Shown here piece after piece: positions 25,201-31,943 of a DNA stretch of 64,000 nucleotides. Position 1 is the stretch's first letter. Every line of letters starts with the position of its first letter. The notes under the pieces are model-generated. The model searched no databases, had not been told where the DNA came from, and saw nothing but the letters and a program-made list of their open reading frames with translations. Made by a program: the position numbers and the translations under genes. Origin of the DNA: VFMC01 sp046331225 (GTDB lineage Bacteria; Actinomycetota; Acidimicrobiia; Acidimicrobiales; Ilumatobacteraceae); assembly GCA_046331225.1 (NCBI GenBank), contig JAXLRF010000005.1, positions 310,001-374,000 on the forward strand. The letters run 5' to 3'.

Positions 25201-25260
25201 GGCGTCGGCAGGCATCCCGCAACGTCGTCAGGCGTCGTCAGGCGTCCTCAGGCGTCCTCG
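25201..25260. repeat. Six tandem 10-bp units at a convergent junction
   Basis: Units of the type GGCGTCCTCA/GGCGTCGTCA, six in a row with decreasing divergence towards 25260. The array covers the gap between the hydrolase and MFS genes and encodes the last residues and stop of the MFS transporter. Confidence 0.75.
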
Positions 25261-26756
25261 GGGTTGATCTCCTCGAGCGTCTTGTGCGCCGTCTCGGGAT
25301 AGGTGACGAACACGATCGCCGCGGTGACCACCTGAGCCGTCGCGAGCACCGCCATGGTGGCGCCGTAGCTCCACCCGCGGTCGACCAGGAACCCCGCGAG
25401 CAACAGCCCGAGGCTGCCGCCGATCAGCGCCGACGCGACGATCAGACCACCCGCCTGGCCGCGCCGGCCGGTCGGGAACATCTCGGTGCGGTACACCGAG
25501 AACGCGGGGTAGGCGATGCCGGCCAGCAGACCGCCCATGAACGCCGAGATCCACATCACCACGCCGCCCACCGTGAACGACACGACGAGGCCGATGGTGG
25601 CGAACGGGATCGAGGTGGCCAGCACCCGACGTCGGCCCGCGGTGTCGGCCAGGCGGCCGCCGAGCACGAAGCCGAGCGACGCGGGCGTGGCGGTGGTGAG
25701 CGTGAAGATCGAGATCGCCGCTGCGCTGTACCCGCGCACGTCGTCGAGGTATCGGTTCTGGAAGTACGACGCCGGTGCGATGAACAGGTTCGCGAGGAAG
25801 GCGACCCCGGCGATGATCGCGAACCGGCGTTTGTCGATGTGCGCGTCGCCGACGTGGTGGGTCTCGACGATGTGCTCGAACCGGGGGGTCTCGGTGAGCC
25901 GCCGGCTCGCGGTCACGGCGGCCGTGAGCCAGATCAACGCCACCACGTAGACGAACCGCCAGCCGCCCTCACCGAGGTCGGCCAGCGGCAGGGACATCAC
26001 CGCGATGCCGGCACCCAGGCCGCTCGCCATCGCCAGCACGCTCACGGCGTAGGCGCGGCTGTTGCGCGGCATCTCCTCGGCGGCGGCGACGGCGATCAGC
26101 AGGTCGAGGGCCAGGCCGAGCGGCCGGGCGACGGTCTGCGTGGCGGTGAGCACCCAGAAGTTGGTGGCGAGCGCGCCGAGCGACGCGAGGGTGGGTGCCA
26201 GCCAGGCGAGCAGCACGATCATGCGCCGTCGGCCGATGCGGTCGGCCAGCACGGCGAAGGGGAGCGCGAGCACGATGCCGCAGCGCACGATCACGCCGGC
26301 GATGCCCTGTCCCTGTTCGCTGATGCCGAAGTCGTCGGCGGCGAAGTTCACCGTCTGGGTGAACAGCGTGTTGACGAAGGCCGACGGCATCGACACCGCG
26401 GCGAGCAGACCCAGCACCAGCACGTGGCGTGGCTCGAGCCGATCGGGCGGCGCCCAGGCCGGCTGCGTGCCGTCACCGGGTGCTCGCTGGCGTAGTGCGT
26501 GCCGCAGCGGCCAGCGGAACAGCCACCCGAACCACGGGATGTCGATGCGATACGTGGTGGTGTCGACCACCTCGTCGCCCTGCACCTGCAGGGTGCGCTC
26601 GTACGTGCTGAAGGGCCCGGCCTGCTGTTCGTAGCGTTCGCCGTCGGGACCGGCCCCCACGGCGCGCTCGGCCACCACGTGGTCGCGCGGGCGGCGGGCG
26701 AGCTCGAGATCGGAGGCAGGCCAACGCCGGACGACTCGGCGGGGGGACCTGAGCAC
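25248..26756 (-). CDS. MFS transporter
   Basis: 502 residues in the chosen form. After a 75-residue cytoplasmic N terminus containing a conserved-looking block (FSTYERTLQVQGDEVVDTTT) come about twelve membrane helices. The inter-helix motif ADRIGRRRMIVLLAW (motif A) follows helix 2, and its repeat GGRLADTAGRRRVLA occurs in the second half. The C-terminal TYPETAHKTLEEI resembles sugar-porter family ends. Substrate unknown. GTG 26756 is preferred because TACTGT lies 6 nt upstream; ATG 26792 is in frame but its codon overlaps the murA start on the other strand. Confidence 0.85.
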   Translation of the reverse strand: MLRSPRRVVRRWPASDLELARRPRDHVVAERAVGAGPDGERYEQQAGPFSTYERTLQVQGDEVVDTTTYRIDIPWFGWLFRWPLRHALRQRAPGDGTQPAWAPPDRLEPRHVLVLGLLAAVSMPSAFVNTLFTQTVNFAADDFGISEQGQGIAGVIVRCGIVLALPFAVLADRIGRRRMIVLLAWLAPTLASLGALATNFWVLTATQTVARPLGLALDLLIAVAAAEEMPRNSRAYAVSVLAMASGLGAGIAVMSLPLADLGEGGWRFVYVVALIWLTAAVTASRRLTETPRFEHIVETHHVGDAHIDKRRFAIIAGVAFLANLFIAPASYFQNRYLDDVRGYSAAAISIFTLTTATPASLGFVLGGRLADTAGRRRVLATSIPFATIGLVVSFTVGGVVMWISAFMGGLLAGIAYPAFSVYRTEMFPTGRRGQAGGLIVASALIGGSLGLLLAGFLVDRGWSYGATMAVLATAQVVTAAIVFVTYPETAHKTLEEINPEDA

Positions 26757-26762
26757 GCGTCG

Positions 26763-26782
26763 ACAGTACTCGCGGGCATACT
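26763..26782. promoter_or_regulatory. Back-to-back -10 elements of the MFS gene and murA
   Basis: TACTGT on the minus strand (26763-26768) is 6 nt from GTG 26756. CATACT on the plus strand (26777-26782) is 8 nt from ATG 26791. Only 34 bp separate the two start codons, so polymerase footprints must overlap. Confidence 0.45.
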
Positions 26783-26790
26783 GGTGAGCC

Positions 26791-28125
26791 ATGTCGTCGA
26801 CCCCGCACGAGTCGAGCGCGCCCGACGCGCGGGCGGTGCCCGAACGGCGCATCTCCGACGCGTCGATCCTGGTGCACCGCTCGGGTCCGTTGCACGGCGA
26901 GGTCGTCGTGCCCGGCGCGAAGAACTCGGTGCTCAAGCTGATGGCGGCGACGATCCTCGCCGACGGCGAGTACCACCTGCGCAACGTGCCCGACATCGTC
27001 GACGTGGGCATCATGGCCGAGCTGCTCTCGGCCATCGGCATCACCACCACCTCGACCGGCCCGGGCGAGTTGACGATGGTGAACCACGGCCGGCTCGTGC
27101 CGGTCGCGCCCTACGAGCTGGTCGAGCGCATCCGTGCGTCGATCAACGTGCTCGGACCGCTGCTCGGCCGGGTGGGCGAGGTGCGGCTGTCGCTGCCGGG
27201 TGGCGACGACTTCGGGTCGCGGCCCATCGACATGCACCTGAGCGGCCTCGAGGCGATGGGGGCCGAGATCGCGCTCGAGCACGGCGACGTCGTGGCCCGC
27301 GCCGACCGTCTGCACGGCGCCGACATCACCTTCGAGTTCCCGAGCGTCGGTGCCACCGAGAACATCCTCACGGCAGCCGTGCACGCGAAGGGCACGACCG
27401 TCATCGACAACGCCGCCCGCGAGCCCGAGATCAGCGACCTGTGCGCGATGTTGATCTCGATGGGCGCCGACATCGAGGGCGTCGGCACGTCGCGGCTCGT
27501 GGTGCACGGGGTCGAGCCCGGCGCGCTGCACGCGACCGACCACGTCACGGTGCCCGACCGCATCCAGGCAGCCACCTACCTCGCTGCTGCGGCGGTCACC
27601 GGTGGCGAGCTGTTCCTGCGCGGGGCGCGGGCCGACCACATGGACATGCTGCTGCGGCGCTTCACCGACATGGGGCTCTCACTGGTCCCGCAGCACGACG
27701 GCCTGTCCGTGCACGCGCCCGAGCGGCTGCGCTCGATCGACGTCGCCACCCTGCCGTACCCGGGCATCGCGACCGACTACAAGCCACTGGTCGTCACGAT
27801 GCTGGCCGTCGCCGACGGCGTGGGCATCGTCACCGAGAACCTCTACCCGGGCCGGTTCCGGTACGTCGAGGAGCTGTGCCGGTTGGGTGCCGACATCCGC
27901 ACCGACGGCCACCACGCCGTGGTGCGCGGCCGTCCTCACCTGAGCGGTGCACCGGTGCGCGCGCCCGACATCCGCGCCGGTGCGGCATTGGTGGTGGCCG
28001 GGCTCGTCGCGGAGGGCACCACCACGATCAGCGGTGTGCACCACGTCGACCGCGGCTACGACGACCTCGTCGGCCGGTTGGCGGCCGTCGGAGCGTCGAT
28101 CGAACGACGCTCGCCTCGCGGCTGA
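26791..28125 (+). CDS. murA: UDP-N-acetylglucosamine 1-carboxyvinyltransferase
   Basis: Cytosolic enzyme that adds enolpyruvate from PEP to UDP-GlcNAc, the first committed step of peptidoglycan synthesis; 444 residues. The opening GEVVVPGAKNSVLKLMAATI and the later FEFPSVGATENILTAAV are characteristic. The PEP-loop cysteine is replaced by aspartate: SLPGGDDFGSRP, Asp139. Mycobacterial MurA has the same change, which abolishes fosfomycin alkylation. The first 24 residues are non-conserved, so GTG 26836 is an alternative start. Starts 34 bp from a divergent MFS gene. Confidence 0.95.
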   Translation: MSSTPHESSAPDARAVPERRISDASILVHRSGPLHGEVVVPGAKNSVLKLMAATILADGEYHLRNVPDIVDVGIMAELLSAIGITTTSTGPGELTMVNHGRLVPVAPYELVERIRASINVLGPLLGRVGEVRLSLPGGDDFGSRPIDMHLSGLEAMGAEIALEHGDVVARADRLHGADITFEFPSVGATENILTAAVHAKGTTVIDNAAREPEISDLCAMLISMGADIEGVGTSRLVVHGVEPGALHATDHVTVPDRIQAATYLAAAAVTGGELFLRGARADHMDMLLRRFTDMGLSLVPQHDGLSVHAPERLRSIDVATLPYPGIATDYKPLVVTMLAVADGVGIVTENLYPGRFRYVEELCRLGADIRTDGHHAVVRGRPHLSGAPVRAPDIRAGAALVVAGLVAEGTTTISGVHHVDRGYDDLVGRLAAVGASIERRSPRG

Positions 28126-28145
28126 CGTCGGGCGGAGGTCAGCCG
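28119..28145. terminator. Bidirectional hairpin containing both stop codons
   Basis: CGGCTGAC (28119-28126) and GTCAGCCG (28138-28145) form a perfect 8-bp stem. The arms include the stop of murA and the stop of the convergent small membrane gene. Confidence 0.55.
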
Positions 28146-28345
28146 ATTGCGCCGTCGCCGTCGGTCGGCGTGGTCGGCGTGGTCGGCGTGGCAGGAGCGA
28201 CGGGTGGTGCGGATGCGGCGGGCTGCGCAGGCAGGTTGCGGTCGACCCGGCGCTTGGCCAGTCGGAGCAGCAGCACCACCACGGCCATCGGGCCGACGAT
28301 CAACAGCATCTCGTCCCAACCGCCCTGGTGGGCGAGGAGTCCCAT
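28139..28345 (-). CDS. Small single-span membrane protein, 68 residues
   Basis: One hydrophobic helix (EMLLIVGPMAVVVLLLRLAK) followed by a basic stop-transfer and a Pro/Thr/Ala-rich tail with PTTPTTPT repeats. It lies 3 nt downstream of the cupredoxin-like lipoprotein gene on the same strand, with AGGTGG before ATG 28345, so the two form an operon. It may anchor or partner the lipoprotein; the function is unknown. Confidence 0.72.
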   Translation of the reverse strand: MGLLAHQGGWDEMLLIVGPMAVVVLLLRLAKRRVDRNLPAQPAASAPPVAPATPTTPTTPTDGDGAIG

Positions 28346-28348
28346 CGC

Positions 28349-28927
28349 TCAGACCACCTCGAGGATCATGAGCACCTCGCCGGTGGCGTGACTCTCGAGC
28401 TCGAACGAGCCGGCCTGGTCGGCGACGAAGGTGAACGTCTCGGTCTGCCCGGCCGGCATCTCGACGCCGTCGCCGAGGTCGAAGCCGTGCAGGTGGAACT
28501 CGTCGGCGGCGGTCGGGTTGGTGACCGCCAGTGCGATGGTGGCGCCGAGCGGCACGCGCTCGATCCGCTCGGGGCTCGAGTCGAGTCCCACCGTCACCGA
28601 CAGTTGGTAGGGCAGGTCGGCCGTGACCGGAGGCAGCGGCAGGTCGCCGGTACCGATCGGCGGGAGGTCGCCGGTCCCGATGGGGGGCAGGTCGCCCGTG
28701 CCCACCGGCAGCACCGACAGGTCGGCCGTGTCGCTGGTGGCGACGACCGTGGTGGTGGAGGCCGTCGTGGTGGCAGGGGCCGGTGCACCCGTCGAGGCGG
28801 CGACCGAGGTGGTCGCGCCGTCGGCGTCGTCGCCTCCGCCGCACGCGGCCGCGGCCAGCGTGAGCACCACCACGAGCGGGGCGGTCACGAGCAGCCGGCG
28901 GCGGGTCGGGGTGGGGCGACACGTCAT
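28349..28927 (-). CDS. Lipoprotein with cupredoxin-like domain
   Basis: 192 residues. Signal peptide with lipobox LTLAAAACGG (Cys about residue 29), then a Thr/Ala/Pro-rich stalk containing a direct repeat of PPIGTGDL, and a C-terminal beta domain of about 95 residues. The end of that domain (EFHLHGFDLGDGVEMPAGQT, then FTFVADQAGSFELESHATGE) has the layout of cupredoxin-like periplasmic domains (EfeO/cytochrome-oxidase II-like), with His in HLHGF and HATGE, but the full Cu site (Cys, Met) is not evident. Probably surface-attached with an unknown metal or redox role. ATG 28927 has TACGAT 8 nt upstream. Confidence 0.75.
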   Translation of the reverse strand: MTCRPTPTRRRLLVTAPLVVVLTLAAAACGGGDDADGATTSVAASTGAPAPATTTASTTTVVATSDTADLSVLPVGTGDLPPIGTGDLPPIGTGDLPLPPVTADLPYQLSVTVGLDSSPERIERVPLGATIALAVTNPTAADEFHLHGFDLGDGVEMPAGQTETFTFVADQAGSFELESHATGEVLMILEVV

Positions 28928-28935
28928 GGGTGGCC

Positions 28936-28941
28936 ATCGTA
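28936..28941 (-). promoter_or_regulatory. -10 element of the cupredoxin-like lipoprotein gene
   Basis: TACGAT on the minus strand, 8 nt before ATG 28927, no Shine-Dalgarno site. Confidence 0.5.
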
Positions 28942-28969
28942 CGAGGGCGGCTGGTTGAATGGGCGCCGC

Positions 28970-29224
28970 ATGCGCACCCTCGTCGAGCAGACCATCGAGG
29001 TCATCCGGCCGGCACTCCAGGCCGACGGGGGCGACATCGAGTTGTGCGACGTCGACGAGGTGACGGGCATCGTGACGGTGCGGTTGACCGGTGCGTGCGG
29101 CACCTGCCCGGCCAGTACCCAGACCCTCAAGGCCGGTGTCGAACGGATCATGAAGGACCGGGTCGAGGGCGTCACGGAAGTTCTCCAGGTGGGGGACGAC
29201 CATCTAGCGTCGGACCCTGCATGA
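28970..29224 (+). CDS. NifU-like C-terminal domain protein, Fe-S cluster scaffold/carrier
   Basis: 84 residues comprising just a NFU domain: TIEVIRPALQADGGDIELCD at the N terminus and the cluster-binding CxxC in GACGTCPASTQTLKAGVE. Such proteins bind a shared [4Fe-4S] cluster between two subunits and hand it to apoproteins. The preceding TTGAAT is 9 nt upstream of the ATG. Its stop overlaps the start of meaB (ATGA at 29221), an uncommon pairing. The cysteine desulfurase in this window is 12 kb away. Confidence 0.9.
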   Translation: MRTLVEQTIEVIRPALQADGGDIELCDVDEVTGIVTVRLTGACGTCPASTQTLKAGVERIMKDRVEGVTEVLQVGDDHLASDPA

Positions 29225-30183
29225 GCCGCCGTCACCGTCCCACCGCCGACCTCTTCGCCGACGCCCGTACCGGTGACCGGGCCGCCGTCGCCCGCCTGCT
29301 GTCGCTCGTCGAGCGGGGCGGTGACGAGGCCCGCGAGATCGCTCGTCTGGCGTCGCCGCTCGGCGGCGCGGCCTACACCGTCGGCCTCACGGGCGCTCCC
29401 GGGGCCGGCAAGAGCACGCTGACGAGCGCCACGATCGGGCACCTGCGCCGCCAGGAGATCGAGGTCGCGGTGCTCGCGATCGATCCGTCGTCGCCGTTCA
29501 CGGGCGGCGCGATCCTCGGCGACCGCGTGCGCATGCAGGACCACGCCACCGACCCCGGCGTGTTCATCCGCTCGATGGCGACGCGCGGCCATCTCGGCGG
29601 CCTGTCGCTCGCCACCCCCGAGGCCGTGCGGCTGCTCGACGCGATCGGCAAGCAGTGGATCCTCGTCGAGACCGTCGGCGTGGGGCAGGTCGAGGTCGAG
29701 ATCGCCGGCAAGGCTGACACCACCGTCGTGGTCGTCAACCCGGGCTGGGGCGACAGCGTGCAGGCCAACAAGGCCGGTCTGATGGAGATCGCCGACGTGT
29801 TCGTGATCAACAAGGCCGACCGCAAGGGCGCCGACGAGACCCGCCGCGACCTCGAGCAGATGCTCGACCTGAGCGATCTGCCGCACGACGCGTGGCGCCC
29901 GCCGATCGTGCCGGTGGTGGCCACCGAGTCGAAGGGGGTCGACGTGCTGTGGGACACGGTGCTGCAGCACCGTGCATTCATCACCGACTCGGGTGAGCTC
30001 GCCCGCCGTCGCGCGTTCCGCCTGCGCGAAGAGCTGCGCGAGATCGTGGCGCGACGGTTGGAGCAGAAGGCCCGCGAGCTCGCCACCGGCGAGCGCTGGG
30101 ACGACCTGCAGCAGCAGGTGCTCGATCGCTCGCTCGACCCGTGGGGTGCCGCCGACGCGATGCTCGAGGGCGTCGGGGCCTGA
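29221..30183 (+). CDS. meaB: Methylmalonyl-CoA mutase-associated GTPase MeaB (ArgK family)
   Basis: G3E-type P-loop GTPase of 320 residues that guards loading of adenosylcobalamin into methylmalonyl-CoA mutase. Walker A is GLTGAPGAGKSTLTSA; AIDPSSPFTGGAILGDRVRM and the nucleotide-specificity motif VINKADRKGADE are intact. The C-terminal dimerisation helices are present. ATG 29221 overlaps the NFU stop; TAGCGT at 29205-29210 offers an internal promoter. No mutase gene is in the window; an enoyl-CoA hydratase follows, consistent with an acyl-CoA metabolism context. Confidence 0.95.
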   Translation: MSRRHRPTADLFADARTGDRAAVARLLSLVERGGDEAREIARLASPLGGAAYTVGLTGAPGAGKSTLTSATIGHLRRQEIEVAVLAIDPSSPFTGGAILGDRVRMQDHATDPGVFIRSMATRGHLGGLSLATPEAVRLLDAIGKQWILVETVGVGQVEVEIAGKADTTVVVVNPGWGDSVQANKAGLMEIADVFVINKADRKGADETRRDLEQMLDLSDLPHDAWRPPIVPVVATESKGVDVLWDTVLQHRAFITDSGELARRRAFRLREELREIVARRLEQKARELATGERWDDLQQQVLDRSLDPWGAADAMLEGVGA

Positions 30184-30216
30184 CCCGCGACCAGCGGGCG
30201 GGCCGACCGGCGCGAG

Positions 30217-30222
30217 TAGCGT
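30217..30222 (+). promoter_or_regulatory. -10 element of the enoyl-CoA hydratase gene
   Basis: TAGCGT, 7 nt before ATG 30230, no Shine-Dalgarno site. Confidence 0.55.
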
Positions 30223-30229
30223 CCGCCGC

Positions 30230-31003
30230 ATGTCCGGACTGGTGCTGCTCGAACGACGTGACGACGGCGTTGCCGTCGTCACGCTCAACAACCCCAAGGT
30301 GAACGCCCTCTCGCAGGAGGTGCTCGCCGACCTGCACGACGTGGTCACCGAGCTCGCCACCGATCTGCCCGGCGCGGTGGTGGTCACCGGCGGCGAGCGC
30401 ATCTTCGCGGCCGGTGCCGACATCTCGCAGTTCGGGGGGACGGCCGAGGCGCACCGCATCGGCATCGGCTTCCACACCGCACTCGACGCACTCGCCGCGC
30501 TGCCCCGGTTCGTCATCGCCGCGGTCAGCGGCTACGCGCTCGGCGGTGGGTGCGAGCTCGCGATGGCGTGCGACTACCGCATCGCCGGCGAGAAGGCCGT
30601 CTTCGGTCAGCCCGAGATCCTGCTCGGCATCATCCCCGGTGGTGGCGGCACCCAGCGCCTGCCCCGGCTCGTCGGCCCGTCGCGCGCGAAGGAGCTGATG
30701 ATCACCGGCCGTCAGGTGAAGGCCGACGAGGCGTTGCGCATCGGCCTCGCCGACGAAGTGGTGCCGAACGAGCAGCTGCACGAGCGGGCGCTGGCACTGG
30801 CCGCCGAGGTGGCACGAGGCGCGCTCGTCGCGCAGGGGCTCACCAAGAAGGCGGTCGACCGTGGGCTCGGCCTGCCGCTCGCCGACGCGCTCATCTTCGA
30901 GCGCCACCTGTTCACCGAGGTCTTCGCCACCGACGACAGCCGGATCGGTGTCGCGAGCTTTCTCGAGCACGGGCCCGGCAAGGCCACCTTCACCGGCAAG
31001 TAG
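30230..31003 (+). CDS. Enoyl-CoA hydratase/isomerase family protein
   Basis: 257-residue crotonase-fold enzyme, probably hydrating 2-enoyl-CoA in beta-oxidation. Motifs: VNALSQEVLADL, the oxyanion-hole segment AAGADISQFGG, and GYALGGGCELAMACDYRIA followed by GQPEILLGIIPGGGGTQRL with both catalytic Glu positions. Start ATG 30230 by the TAGCGT element 7 nt upstream. Followed after 16 nt by an alpha/beta hydrolase with a strong ribosome site, so the two are probably one unit. Confidence 0.92.
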   Translation: MSGLVLLERRDDGVAVVTLNNPKVNALSQEVLADLHDVVTELATDLPGAVVVTGGERIFAAGADISQFGGTAEAHRIGIGFHTALDALAALPRFVIAAVSGYALGGGCELAMACDYRIAGEKAVFGQPEILLGIIPGGGGTQRLPRLVGPSRAKELMITGRQVKADEALRIGLADEVVPNEQLHERALALAAEVARGALVAQGLTKKAVDRGLGLPLADALIFERHLFTEVFATDDSRIGVASFLEHGPGKATFTGK

Positions 31004-31019
31004 CGATCAGGAGGACCCG

Positions 31020-31874
31020 ATGACCGGCACCGACATCGACCGCGACGGAGTGCGTCGCCACGTCGAGCTCGACGGCCCCGAGGGCGCGCCACCCGTCCTC
31101 GTGCTGCACGGCATCACGTCGTGCACCGCCACGTGGGACTGGCTCGTGCCCCTGCTGTCGGGCACGCATCGCGTGGCCCGCCTCGACTTCCGTGGTCACG
31201 GTGGCAGCGATCGCACACCCGGCGAGTACCACTCGCAGGGCTATGTGTCCGACGCCGTCGCGGTGTGCGAGGCGCTGTTCGACCGTCCGTGCACCGTGAT
31301 CGGCCACTCGCTCGGTGGCATCACCGCGCTCGGCCTCGCGCAGTCACGCCCCGACCTGGTCGAGGCGCTCGTGCTCGAGGACCCGCCCATGGGTGCCACC
31401 CGAGATCCGCTCGAGGGAGGCAACTCGTTGCTCGATGCGTTCCGGATGATCCGTGAGATGGTGCCCCAGCTGCAGGCGTCGGGCATCGACGCCACCACGC
31501 TGACCGGGGTGCTGGCACAGGCGCCCGGCCCGACGGGCGAGCCGATGGGCGAGCGGTTGCACGGCGATGCCGTGGGGGCGATGGCTGCAGCGTTGCTGCA
31601 GCTCGATGCCACCGTGCTCGACCCGTTGTTCTCGGGCGCGCTCGGCGAGTGGGTGTACGACGTCGACCGCCCCGTCGTCCAACGCGGGGTGCTGGTGGCC
31701 GCCGATCCGGCGTCGCCCGACTGTGTGTGCCGGCCGGACGACATCGCTCGGGCGCAGGCCGGCGGGTTGGCGCTCGACGTGCGGGTGCCGGCGGGCTCGG
31801 GTCACCTGATCCACGACTCGCTCGCGCACCGCGATGCGATGGCACAGGCCGTGCGAGACGTGCTCGGCCGGTGA
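31020..31874 (+). CDS. Alpha/beta-fold hydrolase
   Basis: 284 residues. LVLHGITSCTATWDWLVPLL after strand 3, the nucleophile elbow VIGHSLGGITALGLAQ, and a C-terminal His in GSGHLIHDS mark a typical alpha/beta hydrolase near the 3-oxoadipate enol-lactonase/haloperoxidase group. AGGAGG lies 6 nt before ATG 31020. Co-oriented with the enoyl-CoA hydratase. Substrate unknown. Confidence 0.87.
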   Translation: MTGTDIDRDGVRRHVELDGPEGAPPVLVLHGITSCTATWDWLVPLLSGTHRVARLDFRGHGGSDRTPGEYHSQGYVSDAVAVCEALFDRPCTVIGHSLGGITALGLAQSRPDLVEALVLEDPPMGATRDPLEGGNSLLDAFRMIREMVPQLQASGIDATTLTGVLAQAPGPTGEPMGERLHGDAVGAMAAALLQLDATVLDPLFSGALGEWVYDVDRPVVQRGVLVAADPASPDCVCRPDDIARAQAGGLALDVRVPAGSGHLIHDSLAHRDAMAQAVRDVLGR

Positions 31875-31883
31875 TCGAACGTG

Positions 31884-31918
31884 GTCGGCAGCGGGTCGCT
31901 CGGCGACCCGCAGCCGAC
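31884..31918. terminator. Bidirectional terminator hairpin
   Basis: GTCGGC-A-GCGGGTCGC pairs with GCGACCCGC-A-GCCGAC around a 3-nt loop: 15 bp with one A/A mismatch. It separates the convergent hydrolase and glycogen phosphorylase genes. Confidence 0.75.
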
Positions 31919-31943
31919 GACGTTGCAGGAGGTGGGGTCGGGG

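Noticed and set aside
26790..26792. ATG 26792 as start of the MFS transporter
   Set aside because: Its codon overlaps the murA ATG on the other strand. A -10 element 6 nt before GTG 26756 fits better, though the longer form is not excluded.
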